Positions 16,179 to 26,700 of a stretch of DNA of 64,000 nucleotides are shown here, in pieces. Source of the DNA: Ascidiimonas aurantiaca (GTDB lineage: Bacteria; Bacteroidota; Bacteroidia; Flavobacteriales; Flavobacteriaceae); contig NZ_JBBEWR010000011.1 of assembly GCF_037646345.1 (NCBI RefSeq), positions 1 to 64,000 on the forward strand. Reading direction: 5' to 3'. The stretch's first letter is position 1; the number at the start of each line of letters is the position of its first letter. Position numbers and translations under genes: made by a program. The notes beneath the pieces were generated by a model. It saw only the letters and a program-made list of their open reading frames with translations. It was not told the origin of the DNA and did no database searches.

Positions 16179-18469
16179 TCCTGGTAGGTAAATAATGATT
16201 CTAAAACGGTAACGGAGCTTCCTCCTACATATACGGCAAATTCACCGGACTCTGCCCGCTTTTGTTGCTGTGCATTGTAAAAGCTTATAGTTTCCTTATC
16301 TATGGTAAAGGTAACTTTTTTGGTCTCTCCGGGTTGCAGATTTACGGTTTCAAAACCTTTGAGCTCTTTTACGGGGCGAGTTACACTGGCTACGAGATCC
16401 CGAAGGTATAACTGTACGACTTCTCTCCCTGCTCTTTCTCCGGTATTAGTGACCTCTACTGAAATTTCAAGGCGTTCATCTCCCGAAAAACCGGGATTGC
16501 TCAATTGGAGGTTATGATATTGGAAAGTGGTATAACTTAACCCATGGCCAAATGCATACAGGGGGGTGTTCTCTTCGTCTGTGTAATGCGACCAGAATAC
16601 AAGATCTGGGCCGGGAACTAAGGGTCTTCCTGTATTTTTGTGATTGTAATACAGGGGTATCTGCCCTACTGTGCGGGGAAAGGTCATAGGAAGTTTTCCT
16701 CCGGGATTGTACTCTCCATAAAGCACCTGAGCAATGGCGTGTCCGCTTCTGGTTCCCAAATGCCATGCTTCTACTATGGCGGGGATGTTTTCGTCTGCCC
16801 AGTTAATCGTAAGCGGACGTCCGTTCATCAATACAAGAACTATTTTTTTATTTACGTTATACACAGCTTCGAGGAGTTCCTGCTGGAGTCCGGGCAGGTC
16901 AAGTGAAGTTACGCTTCTCCCTTCTCCGCTCTGGTATCCGTTCTCTCCTAAAACCATCACTACTACATCTGCATCACGCGCCACATTTATGGCTTCAGAA
17001 AATCCGCTTCTGTCGGTAGTATTGACTTTTGTTTCAAAAACAAAAGCAGGCTTTCCCAAAGTAAGCTTTGCACCCACGGCATAGTTTAAGATATGATTTC
17101 CGTATAGCTCTAAGCCTTCTTTGACTGAAGAGGCGGTATGGTCTTCTGCTGCCAGGCGCCAGCTTCCCAAAGGGCTATTCTTATCGTCTGCCAGAGGCCC
17201 GATAAGGGCTATTTTAAGCCCTTCTTTGGGTAAGGGAAGTAGTTTATCTTCATTTTTAAGCAGTACTATAGATTTTTTAGCCATATCTTCTACAGCTTCG
17301 AGATGTTCCCGGCTCCCCGGCACGGTAGCTTCTCTTTGTTCATCACAATACCGGTACGGGTCATCAAAAAGACCGAGTTCAAATTTAAGGCGTAAAATTC
17401 TGCGAACGGCATCGTCTATGAGACTTTCATGTACTAAACCTTCATTTACCAGGTCTTCAAGATGCTCAAGGTATAGTGCCGATTCCATATCCATATCAGA
17501 ACCTGCGGTTATTGCCTTATATGCGGCATCGCGGCCATTGGCTGCATAACCGTGGGGTATCATCTCTCCAATTGACCCCCAGTCTGATACGATAAAGCCG
17601 GTAAAACCCCATTCTTTTTTAAGGATCTCTCTTTGTAAAAAGGTATGCCCTGTTGCAGGAATGCCCTCCAGTACATTAAATGCATTCATAAAGGTACGAA
17701 CACCGGCATTGGAGGCTGCTTCAAACGGAGGAAATACAACATTGTACAGAGTTGATGTTCCTATATCTACTGTATTATAGTCCCGTCCTGCCTCTGAGAA
17801 ACCGTAGCCTGCAAAATGCTTGGCACAGGCAGCAATGGTATTTACGGCTGCGAGGTCGTCTCCCTGAAAACCTTTTACTCTGGCTTCTGCTATCCGGCTT
17901 CCCAGATAAGGGTCTTCACCGGCACCTTCCATTACTCTTCCCCAACGCGGATCTCTGGAAATATCGACCATAGGGGCAAAGGTCCAGTTGATACCCATAG
18001 CCGCGGTTTCGGCAGCAGACACGGCTGCTGACTTTTGAATGGCTTCCATATCCCAACTGGCTGCTTCTGCCAATGGTATGGGGCTTATGGTACTGTACCC
18101 GTGAATTGCGTCAAACCCTATTATGAGAGGTATTCCCAGGCGGGTTTCTTCTACGGCAATTTTCTGAACGGCCCTTACCTGCTCTACACCTCTTACATTT
18201 AACATCGAGCCTACCCTTCCGTTTCTGAGGTCTTCATATTTTCCTGCGGCATCTCCCTCTTCAGGCACGGGGCCGGTGGCATCCCAAAAACCATTATACT
18301 GGTTCATTTGCCCTATTTTTTCCTTAAGGGTCATAAGCGCCAGGACGGAATCGACTCTTTGGTCTAAAAGGGATGTTGTCGCATTGCCTGCAGGAACCTT
18401 TTTACAGGAAACTGTTAGTAGGAGTGCGATACTGAAGAGTAATAATGTATATACTTTTTTATAATTCAT
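16175..18469 (-). CDS. GH3 beta-glucosidase lipoprotein
   Basis: 764 residues with a lipoprotein signal (Cys22). Residues 35-370 form the GH3 N-terminal barrel; the nucleophile is Asp296 in GFIVSDWGS, and the KHFAGYG motif is at 217-223. Residues 400-640 are the C-terminal alpha/beta domain, with an AHLGTRSG-like end (WHLGTRSGHAIAQVLYGE), and a fibronectin-III-like domain closes the protein. It releases glucose from the non-reducing end of beta-glucans, and probably faces the periplasm. It sits between two GH16 genes, downstream of SusCD. The long GH3 form with the Fn3-like tail is normal for the family. Confidence 0.9.
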   Translation of the reverse strand: MNYKKVYTLLLFSIALLLTVSCKKVPAGNATTSLLDQRVDSVLALMTLKEKIGQMNQYNGFWDATGPVPEEGDAAGKYEDLRNGRVGSMLNVRGVEQVRAVQKIAVEETRLGIPLIIGFDAIHGYSTISPIPLAEAASWDMEAIQKSAAVSAAETAAMGINWTFAPMVDISRDPRWGRVMEGAGEDPYLGSRIAEARVKGFQGDDLAAVNTIAACAKHFAGYGFSEAGRDYNTVDIGTSTLYNVVFPPFEAASNAGVRTFMNAFNVLEGIPATGHTFLQREILKKEWGFTGFIVSDWGSIGEMIPHGYAANGRDAAYKAITAGSDMDMESALYLEHLEDLVNEGLVHESLIDDAVRRILRLKFELGLFDDPYRYCDEQREATVPGSREHLEAVEDMAKKSIVLLKNEDKLLPLPKEGLKIALIGPLADDKNSPLGSWRLAAEDHTASSVKEGLELYGNHILNYAVGAKLTLGKPAFVFETKVNTTDRSGFSEAINVARDADVVVMVLGENGYQSGEGRSVTSLDLPGLQQELLEAVYNVNKKIVLVLMNGRPLTINWADENIPAIVEAWHLGTRSGHAIAQVLYGEYNPGGKLPMTFPRTVGQIPLYYNHKNTGRPLVPGPDLVFWSHYTDEENTPLYAFGHGLSYTTFQYHNLQLSNPGFSGDERLEISVEVTNTGERAGREVVQLYLRDLVASVTRPVKELKGFETVNLQPGETKKVTFTIDKETISFYNAQQQKRAESGEFAVYVGGSSVTVLESLFTYQE

Positions 18470-18487
18470 CTTACTATAGCGTTTAAA

Positions 18488-18514
18488 AGAGAAGGCCGGC
18501 TTTACCGGCCCCCT
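18488..18514 (-). terminator. Possible attenuator hairpin between GH16 and GH3
   Basis: A GGCCGG-N5-CCGGCC stem (18494-18499 with 18505-18510) is extended by AGAG/CTCT, and on the minus strand is followed only by TTTTAA. The U-run is weak, so it may lower rather than stop transcription into GH3, or protect the upstream mRNA's 3' end. Confidence 0.4.
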
Positions 18515-18544
18515 CTGTCATTCTAACTAAATACTCTAATTAAA

Positions 18545-20161
18545 CTATTGATATACTCGTATGTAATCTATTTCCATTGTTGAGGATGTAAACCCGTTGT
18601 CTATGGCACCTCCGAAAGTACCTCCCATGGCTACATTAAGAATTATAAAAAAGTCTTTATTGAATGGCAGCGAGCTATTATTGGTAACGGTATGATACAG
18701 TTGGTCATCTACGTAAAAACGTATCTCGGTTGGGGTCCATTCTGCTGCATATACATGAAATTCTGTTGAAACATCGGGTATTACTACGGAACCGGTACGG
18801 GCATTTCCTCCAAAGTTATTGGGGTCGTGTGTAGAACCAAAGATACGATCCTGGTCGTTCCCTACATGCTCCATAATGTCTATTTCACCGGCTGCGGGCC
18901 ATATGTTGGTCTCAAAATCGGCTCCCAGCATCCAGATAGCGGGCCAGGTACCGCCACCCGAAGGTAGTTTTGCACGGGCTTCTATCCTTCCGTACTGAAA
19001 TTCAAATTTATCCTGTGTGGTAATACGTGCCGAGGTATAATTACTGCCGCTAAAACTCTCTGCTCTGGCTGTGATTTTAAGTAATCCGTCTTCTACGATC
19101 ACATTTTCGGGCCTATCTGTATAGAACTGCTCTTCTGAGTTCCCCCAACCGTTATTACCTGTGCCTGTTTCAAAGTTCCAGGTAGAAGCATTGGGGGCAC
19201 CGGCTACGTCAAAGGTATCTTCCCAAATGAGGGTATCAAAAATGTCTTCCCCTCCGGGATCAAAACCCTCGGGTACAAATGTATGGTACCAGGCCAGGAG
19301 GCCGCCCCCTATAAAGGGAACCTGTAAACCACGAACGGTAAGGCGATTTTCGGTAAGCTCTACGATTTCATATTCGGTGGCTCCCGACCAATAGGAAAGG
19401 GTACTGTTGGCAACACTTAAAACGCGTTTTCCATCGTCATTTTGAAAGATCACAAAGCTTGTATCGGTATCAATCTGATCGCCGAGATCCCGGCACTCAT
19501 CTACAAATTGTTGTGGTGAATCATTGGGAAAGAAACGATTTACTTCAGCCCAGTTTACAAAGGTTTCGTTGTTCTCACCGGTTTCCAGGCGATATGAATA
19601 CTGATCGTTGGCATCGTAACTAAATACGAGAACGTCATCGTACATACAATCGTTTATAGCAAAAGGGTCGGCACTGAAAAAGCCGGGAAAATCGGTATTG
19701 GGGTCTCCTACGCCAAAGTGGCCGGCTTCTGAATTGTTCCAAACCCAGCGTTTGGTGCCATTACCACCAATTAACTGAAGGGTTGGCTGATCGATAAAAA
19801 GTCGTACATCCATATCTACAGTAACTGATCGGGAACTGGAAACACCTCCTAATCCATGTGCGACCACGGTGATCACGGCCTGGTACTGCCCTGAACGGGT
19901 AAACCGAAAAACGGCAGGTTCTCCGGGGGCTACCACAACGGGGTCACTGTCGGGTTGAAAAAAGACATGTATGTTTATGGCATTTTCTGCGATAGTGGTC
20001 ACGGTGACGTTACCGGACTGATCATCTGCCACTACTGCATCAACCTGCAGGGCAGAGGGGGCTATTACCTCCCCGAAGTCGGCATCATCGTCCTGGCAGG
20101 CAAACTGTAAAAGGCCTGCCAGAAGAAGGAACACACTGTATAATCTGATTCTGGATTTCAT
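18545..20161 (-). CDS. Multi-domain GH16 glucanase lipoprotein
   Basis: 538 residues. There is a lipoprotein signal (Cys22) followed by acidic DDDAD, the type of +2 signal linked to surface export in Bacteroidota. Residues 34-118 form a PKD/Ig-like domain that resembles domains of the neighbouring glycan-binding protein. Residues 122-300 are a beta-rich module, unassigned but reminiscent of domains placed before GH16 in laminarinases. Residues 308-538 are GH16, with catalytic GEIDIME (Glu426, Glu431). It is probably the outer-surface endo-laminarinase that starts degradation. Its start is 10 bases after the stop of the binding-protein gene. Confidence 0.88.
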   Translation of the reverse strand: MKSRIRLYSVFLLLAGLLQFACQDDDADFGEVIAPSALQVDAVVADDQSGNVTVTTIAENAINIHVFFQPDSDPVVVAPGEPAVFRFTRSGQYQAVITVVAHGLGGVSSSRSVTVDMDVRLFIDQPTLQLIGGNGTKRWVWNNSEAGHFGVGDPNTDFPGFFSADPFAINDCMYDDVLVFSYDANDQYSYRLETGENNETFVNWAEVNRFFPNDSPQQFVDECRDLGDQIDTDTSFVIFQNDDGKRVLSVANSTLSYWSGATEYEIVELTENRLTVRGLQVPFIGGGLLAWYHTFVPEGFDPGGEDIFDTLIWEDTFDVAGAPNASTWNFETGTGNNGWGNSEEQFYTDRPENVIVEDGLLKITARAESFSGSNYTSARITTQDKFEFQYGRIEARAKLPSGGGTWPAIWMLGADFETNIWPAAGEIDIMEHVGNDQDRIFGSTHDPNNFGGNARTGSVVIPDVSTEFHVYAAEWTPTEIRFYVDDQLYHTVTNNSSLPFNKDFFIILNVAMGGTFGGAIDNGFTSSTMEIDYIRVYQ

Positions 20162-20171
20162 AGTATCTGTA

Positions 20172-22241
20172 TTAATTTGCTAATTGAAATTCATCAAAGT
20201 AGTAAACGGAATCGTCACCCGGGGTGCCAAAATCGAAGAAGATCACTATCCGAATGTAATCTGCTGCCGGTGCATCGCTAAAATCATACGAAAGTTCTTC
20301 CCAGGCATTGGCGGTAGTATTGGTAATATCTACCTCATGAGTAATACTGGCGTCGGCATTTTCCAGTTTTAACTTGACGGTAATCCCGCTTTTGGGCGAC
20401 CAGGTACGTACTTTGATAAGGCTATACGTATTGAGATCCAGCGGGCCGGAAACCTCAAAGAAGGTTCCGGCCCAGGGTTCGGATCCGGCAGATTTGGTTA
20501 ACTGCGCGACATTGGCAGTGGTATTGCTTCCGGATACATCGGGGTTGTTTATGACCTGAGTAGCCGGAATATTGCCAAATACGGTAAATTCAGGCGGAGT
20601 ACCTTCAAAATCCTGAAGGGGTAAAGGAGGGGTACCTGTTTGTCCGTTGGCACTTAAAATAATTTCATCGTAATAATATAATGAGTCGTCACCCGGGGTA
20701 CCGAAATCAAAGAAGATCACTACCCGAACATAATCTGCTGCAGGTGCATCACTAAAGTCATATATGAGTTCTTCCCAGGCATTGCTGGTAGTATTCACAA
20801 TATCTACTTCATGGGTTATACTTGCATCGGTATTCTCTAGTTTTAATTTAACGGTGATACCGCTTTTGGGTGACCAGGTCTGCACTTTGACAAACGGATT
20901 GTTTATGATATTCAGGGTTCCTGTTTCAAAAAAGGTTCCTGCCCAGGGTTCGGACCCGCCGGATTTGGTGAGTCTTGCAACTTTAGCAGAGGTATTACCT
21001 CCTGAAGGATCGGGATTATCAATAACTTCGGTAGCGGCAATATTACCAAAAACGGTAAATTGGGGAGGTGTGCCTTCAAAATCCTGCACGGGTATCTCCT
21101 GCATGGGCGAAGAAGCTACTTGTTCAATATCGTCTATATAGAAGGTGCCTGCGGTGGTCCCGGGGCCATCTACAAAAATTACTACGGTACCGTATTGCCC
21201 GGTAGGCACAAACGGCTCTCCTACTCCCTGATTGCCGTCAATAAAGCTTTTGACAGCATTGGTAGCGAAATCAAACTCTAAAAGTTCCCAGCCGGTTCCT
21301 CCGTGATTTGCTACTACTTCATTTTCACGCTCTGCATTAAGTGCGCCTTCAAACTTGAGTAATACGGGTACGGCTACCTGAGACCAGAATTTCATGCGTA
21401 TGGTCTTATTATTTCCGCTAAAATCTACTGCTGTACCTAAATTGTAGGCGCCGCCTTCAAAATTCACACCGGCGTTGGTAATGGCCCCTACTCTGGAGTC
21501 GCTGGTATTGGCACCGGAAAGATCGGGATTACTCACTACTTCAAAAGAAGCTCCGTTAAAGGTTCCCAGCGCATAATTTACGGTAGGCACATCGAAGGTT
21601 ATGGGAAGGCTAACGGGGTCGCTGGCCTCGGGCACTACAATTGTTTGTGTAAATTGAACGGTAGCGGCACCTGCTCCTTTGGCAATTACTTTTAACTGAT
21701 ACTCTCCGGGTGCTGTATATGTGAATGAAACAGCTTCCCCTGGCATGGCACTTACGGGTTCCTCATCTTCTCCCACCCCAAAGAATACATCGAAAACGGT
21801 TGCAAAATCTGCTGTGGAAGTTACGGTTACTTCTGCCGGATTTTGAGGATTCTGGGTAATATCGACTATCAGGTTCTCAGGGGTTCTGAAAGCGATCACC
21901 AGGTTTTGTACCAGTTCACTGGTAAGGCCGGTAAGGCCTTTGGCTACAATTCTCACCTGATAATCGCCTTCAGCATAGGTATTCTGAGCAGTACTCCCAG
22001 GTTGTACCCTTGTAGGGGTTTCATCTTCTACGTCTCCAAAATATACTTCAAAAACAGAAGCGCCTTCTGCGGAAGGGGTAATGGTTACCAGGCCTGTATC
22101 ATCCTGGGTCACGTCAAAAACAGCTTCCAGATTTTCAGGAGCCGAAATATTCTGAAGTATATAAGATACATCATCATCTTCACAACCGGTAAACATGATA
22201 ATACCGATCATAATTGTGATTATTTTCTTTATATGTTTCAT
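20172..22241 (-). CDS. Surface glycan-binding lipoprotein with PKD-like and three CBM-like domains
   Basis: 689 residues from the ATG at 22241, which starts a lipoprotein signal (Cys20, then EDDD); an in-frame ATG at 22289 lies inside the SusD gene and is unlikely. Two PKD/Ig-like domains (about 34-118 and 120-204) carry the repeated motif PENL...VFEVYFG / VFDVFFG. Three beta-sandwich modules follow (about 206-375, 380-535, 540-689). The last two are near-duplicates sharing QDFEGTPP-FTVFGNI and SEPWAGTFFE. No catalytic residues are seen. In the SusE/F position after SusD, it should hold the glucan at the cell surface. The modules look like carbohydrate-binding folds, but I cannot name a CBM family. 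Confidence 0.8.
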   Translation of the reverse strand: MKHIKKIITIMIGIIMFTGCEDDDVSYILQNISAPENLEAVFDVTQDDTGLVTITPSAEGASVFEVYFGDVEDETPTRVQPGSTAQNTYAEGDYQVRIVAKGLTGLTSELVQNLVIAFRTPENLIVDITQNPQNPAEVTVTSTADFATVFDVFFGVGEDEEPVSAMPGEAVSFTYTAPGEYQLKVIAKGAGAATVQFTQTIVVPEASDPVSLPITFDVPTVNYALGTFNGASFEVVSNPDLSGANTSDSRVGAITNAGVNFEGGAYNLGTAVDFSGNNKTIRMKFWSQVAVPVLLKFEGALNAERENEVVANHGGTGWELLEFDFATNAVKSFIDGNQGVGEPFVPTGQYGTVVIFVDGPGTTAGTFYIDDIEQVASSPMQEIPVQDFEGTPPQFTVFGNIAATEVIDNPDPSGGNTSAKVARLTKSGGSEPWAGTFFETGTLNIINNPFVKVQTWSPKSGITVKLKLENTDASITHEVDIVNTTSNAWEELIYDFSDAPAADYVRVVIFFDFGTPGDDSLYYYDEIILSANGQTGTPPLPLQDFEGTPPEFTVFGNIPATQVINNPDVSGSNTTANVAQLTKSAGSEPWAGTFFEVSGPLDLNTYSLIKVRTWSPKSGITVKLKLENADASITHEVDITNTTANAWEELSYDFSDAPAADYIRIVIFFDFGTPGDDSVYYFDEFQLAN
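20178..21098 (-). repeat. Tandem ~470-bp internal duplication in the glycan-binding protein gene
   Basis: Two in-frame copies, about 20178-20622 and 20650-21098, encode the two C-terminal binding modules. They share long nearly identical stretches, for example those coding for SEPWAGTFFE and for LKLENADASITHEVDI / LKLENTDASITHEVDI. Confidence 0.75.
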
Positions 22242-22264
22242 AATCTGTAAATTTTTAAGGTAGT

Positions 22265-23746
22265 TTAATATCCGGGATTTTGCATCCAACGGTTTCCGGC
22301 CAATTCAATTTCGATAGACGGGATAGGAAAAAGCTCGTGCTTCCCAGACTGGAAACCGTTAATTTCATTAGCGGCCCTGCCTGTACGAACAAGGTCAAAA
22401 AAGTGATGTCCTTCTCCCACAAGTTCAACTCTGCGTTCCTGATAAATAGCACTTACCAGTGCTTCTCCCACGGGGGTAATCTCACTGAGTCCTGCTCTTG
22501 TACGAACACGGTTGAGGTAGTTTTGGGCAGTTTGTTGATTTCCCCCGCCCCGGGCATGTGCTTCTGCTGCCATTAAAAGAACATCGGCAAAACGAATAGC
22601 TCTGTAATTATTGGGATTGGTAAGGTTGGCATCGCCAGTATTCAGGTCTCCTTTACGTGCAATGTATTTTCGATTGTAAAATCCGGTATGCTCAAAGCCT
22701 TCACTAAAGGTAGCATCGGTTTGCGCTGCCCAAGCTTCTATATCCAGAATAGCAACGTCTTTTCTGAGGTCTCCCTCTTCAAAAGCATCTACTACTTCCT
22801 GAGTGGGAATATTAAAACTAAAACCGGAATCGAAAAGAGGACCGCTGTAATTTCTTATTCCGTTAAAGCCTACAGCCACATTACCTTCACTGCATTGCAG
22901 GCATTCAAAACCGGCACCCTCAATATCTGTGTATTGCACCTCGAAAACGGACTCGATGTTGTTTTCTCCTTCCATTTCGAAAATGGAATTATAATCCTGA
23001 ACCAGATCATAGGGACCGGTAGTAATTACCTGATCTAATGCGTTCACGGCATCGGCAAACTTATCCTGAAAGAGATATATTTTACCTAACAGGGCCTGTG
23101 CCGCACCTCTGGTAGCTCTTCCGGTATCCTGTGCCGGCCAGGTATCGGGCAGGTTGGCAGCAGCAAAAATAAGATCGCTTTCTAACTGTGTGTATATCTC
23201 TGATCTGGGTGTACGCGGAAGTTCAAACTGATCTCCAAATTGGATTCTTTTATCTACGGCTAAAGGCACATCTCCAAAAAACTTAACCAACTCAAAATAA
23301 TAATAGGCCCTTAAAAACCTTGCTTGTGCGAGTATCTGATTTTTTCCTTCAAAATCGGTTTTATCCTTAAATTCCATTATATAATTGGCCCGGTTTACTC
23401 CGGCAAACATCCAGTTCCATATATTGTTTAACTGGTCATTGACAGGAGTATGGATCATATCGTCAATCTCCTGTATAGCGATCGCATCGGTAGCGCTTTC
23501 GCCCCCGGCCAGGGTATTGTTTGATGCGATCTCACCCAGCATGACGTTGATATAGGTGGATTGCAACAGATCATACGCACCTATAAGAGCATTTTGATAA
23601 TCTTCTTCAGAATTGAAAAAGTTCTCTGAGTCGATTACAAATTCCTGCTCTTCCTGTACAAATTCATCAGAACACGAATACACAATGACTACTGCAAAAA
23701 AAGCGGTCATTACTCTCTTTATTATGGGTATTTGTTTCATCTTCAT
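22265..23746 (-). CDS. SusD/RagB-family nutrient-binding outer-membrane lipoprotein
   Basis: 493 residues with a lipoprotein signal (Cys25, VIVYSC). The family's helical TPR frame is visible: FFNSEEDYQNALIGAYD near the N-terminus, ARFLRAYYYFELVKFFGDVPL around residue 145, and a C-terminal ARGGG...YLNRVRTRAGL...RRVELVGEGHHFFDLVR block. SusD proteins form the lid on the SusC barrel and deliver oligosaccharides to it. The start lies six bases after the SusC stop, so the pair is coupled. Confidence 0.93.
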   Translation of the reverse strand: MKMKQIPIIKRVMTAFFAVVIVYSCSDEFVQEEQEFVIDSENFFNSEEDYQNALIGAYDLLQSTYINVMLGEIASNNTLAGGESATDAIAIQEIDDMIHTPVNDQLNNIWNWMFAGVNRANYIMEFKDKTDFEGKNQILAQARFLRAYYYFELVKFFGDVPLAVDKRIQFGDQFELPRTPRSEIYTQLESDLIFAAANLPDTWPAQDTGRATRGAAQALLGKIYLFQDKFADAVNALDQVITTGPYDLVQDYNSIFEMEGENNIESVFEVQYTDIEGAGFECLQCSEGNVAVGFNGIRNYSGPLFDSGFSFNIPTQEVVDAFEEGDLRKDVAILDIEAWAAQTDATFSEGFEHTGFYNRKYIARKGDLNTGDANLTNPNNYRAIRFADVLLMAAEAHARGGGNQQTAQNYLNRVRTRAGLSEITPVGEALVSAIYQERRVELVGEGHHFFDLVRTGRAANEINGFQSGKHELFPIPSIEIELAGNRWMQNPGY

Positions 23747-23752
23747 TTGTTT

Positions 23753-26700
23753 TTAAAAGTTAAGATTTACACCTACAAGATAGGTGGTGGGAATAGGGTA
23801 AAAACCAGGATCAATACCGCCTCCTATAGGGGCACCCGAGGAGATCGTAGGATCAAATCCTGAATATTTTGTAAGGGTAAATACGTTATTTACCTGTGCA
23901 TATAACCTAAGACGGCTAATCCCTATTTTGGAAGTTACGTCACCGGGAAGTGAATAGCCTAACTGAATGGTCTGCATTCTCAGGAAATCACCATCTTCTA
24001 CATAAAAATCGGAAAAGAGATTGGTATCTGTGGGTCCGGTGGTTGCCAATGGGAAACTGTTACTGGTGCCAGGCCCGGTCCATCGGTCCAGAAAGGCAAT
24101 ACGCCTGTTGGTAAGGGGTTGGTTACGCTCATAATTTCTTACGATCTCATTACCCATTTGTGCAAAAGCGTAAATACTGAAATCGATGTTTTTATAGTCG
24201 AGAGAAATATTAAGCCCCATACTTATATCGGGAATAGGATCTCCCAGATTGGTGCGGTCTAAATTATTGATTTGACCATCTCTGTTTATATCAACAAATC
24301 TGAGTTCGCCCGGTTTTGCATTAGGCTGTGTGGCGTGGGCATCTACTTCGGCCTGATCCTGGAAAATTCCATCTGTTTTTAAACCGAAGAAATACCCGGC
24401 CGGTAGTCCTTCTTCAAATCTGGAGGGCGGCTCCTGGCCTATACCAAACTGTCCGCCAGGTACAAATCCAAAGCCATTGTTTACTTGCAGTACTTCATTG
24501 GTAAGGGTGGTAAAATTATAGTTGACTGCTAATCTTAGATCTTCTGAAAACTCTTTGGTATATCCCAGGCCTAATTCAAAACCGGAGTTTCTAACGGTCC
24601 CTGCATTGATAAAAGGGGGTAATGCTCCGGGGGCAGACGCACCTAAGATACCGGACACGGGAGCTTGCAGAAGAAGGTCACGGGTGGTTTTTATAAAATA
24701 ATCTGCAGTGATATCGAAACGGCTGTTCCACAATCGGGTGTCTAACCCAATGTTAAACTGCTCCTGCTCTTCCCATTTTACCTGAGGATTAGGTATTCTT
24801 CCTTCCGCATCTCCATTTATGAGACGCCCGCCAATTACGTATGCGGCCTCACCGGTAAGCAATGAACGAAAGGCATTTGCCCCTATACGATCATTTCCCA
24901 GAATACCATAACTGGTACGTATCTTTAAAAAATCGATGACTTTGTTGTCTTCTAAAAAGCGCTCTTCGCTCATTACCCATCCAAAAGAACCGGAAGGAAA
25001 GAAAGCGGCGCTGTTGTCAGGCCCAAAATTGCTGGAAGCGTCTCTTCTTAATGAAAATGAAAAGAGATATTTGCTTAGGTAGTTATATTGAATTCGGGTG
25101 AAGTACGATACGAGACTTTCTCTAAACTGACTGTCTGTAAAACGCTCATCTTCTATATTATCGTTGGTAAGTGCCAGATCGGCAAATTCATAGATATTGT
25201 TGGGCACATCAAACCCGGTAGCGCTGAAAAAATCGCCTGTATTCTCAAAAACGGTAGTACCAAGCGTAACTTTGACATAATGTGCCTCTGCAAAGGTGTT
25301 TTCATAATTTATAAAGGCATCCCAGGTATAGTCAAAGAAATCGTCTTTTGATTCGGTTACGTTACTTCGGTCGTTATTAAAAACTTTTCCTGAACCGAAA
25401 AAGGCTATGGGTTGAAATGTTTTTCCTTTAGATACTGTATAGTTAAAACCGAGGCGTGTTTCTGCACTTATCTGATCATTAAGTTGATATTTGAGCCCTA
25501 CGGTACCGTTTATTTTATTGGAAAACCCTTCATTAAAGGTATTCGCTAATTGATCTAAGGGGTTAATTACTTCGTTACCCAAGCCTTCTGCCAGGGTAAA
25601 ATCGCCGTTAGCATCCCTGACCGGCAGATTAGGAGCCATATTAAGCGCATTAAATAGAACTGAACCCAGGCCGCTTTCATTAATGGCTCTTGAATAGGTT
25701 CTGGTGTAGAACAAGGAGGTATTAAACTTGAGTTTTTCTGTTAAATCTGCACCCAGGCTAAGTCGGGTGTTTAAACGATTGAAGGTGGATTTATCTCCTG
25801 AACCCACTATACCATCCTGAGCGGTATATCCCACACTCATACCGTATGTGATTTTTTCTCCTCCTCCGGTTACGGCAAAATCATGACTGGAAATGGGTGC
25901 TGTTTCAAAAACTTCGTCCTGCCAGTCAGTACCCTGCCCCAGTGAGCCTATATCGGTAAAAAGGGGTGATTCTCCGCCGTTGGTACGCGCCTCATTTACG
26001 TAGAGGGCATATTCGGTAGCATTTAATACGGGCAGACGACGAGAGGTTTCCTGAAAACCTGCAAAGGCATTATAGGAAAATGATGGTGCAGTATTTTTTT
26101 TACCTGTTTTGGTGGTAATGAGAATTACACCGTTGGCAGCTCTGGTTCCGTAAATGGCAGCCGAAGCATCTTTTAGGGTGGTAATACTTTCAATGTCATT
26201 TGGATTGATAAGTTCCAATCCGCCTTCTGTAATGTTACCATCTACTACTACTAAAGGCCTGTTATCTCCGTTGGTAGTTACCCCACGAATACGTATGTTT
26301 AATCCGCTACCGGGAGAACCGGAAGAACTGATTACCTGTACTCCTGCATTTTGCCCCTGCAGTGCCTGCTCTATACGCACGGGTTTCAGATCTTCTATTG
26401 TTTCAGAACCCACCACGGCAATGGCTCCGGTCACTTCCCTTTTTGCCTGAGTACCATATCCAATTACAACGACTTCATCAAGCAATTGCGTGTCTTCTTC
26501 CATAAGTACATCTACTGTATCCTGACCTGAAAACACGATCTCAATGGTCTTAAAACCAATGTATGAAAACACCAGTATATCACCCTGAACTACATCTGAG
26601 AGTTCAAAACGTCCGTCAAAATCAGTGGTGGTTCCTTTCGAGGTATTCTTTACTACTACGCTCACCCCCGGTAAGGGTGAGTTCGTTCCTGCTTCTGAAA

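Noticed and set aside
17121..17549. A 142-codon + strand open frame inside the GH3 gene
   Set aside because: Antisense shadow of GH3 with low-complexity Ser/Arg composition and no promoter.
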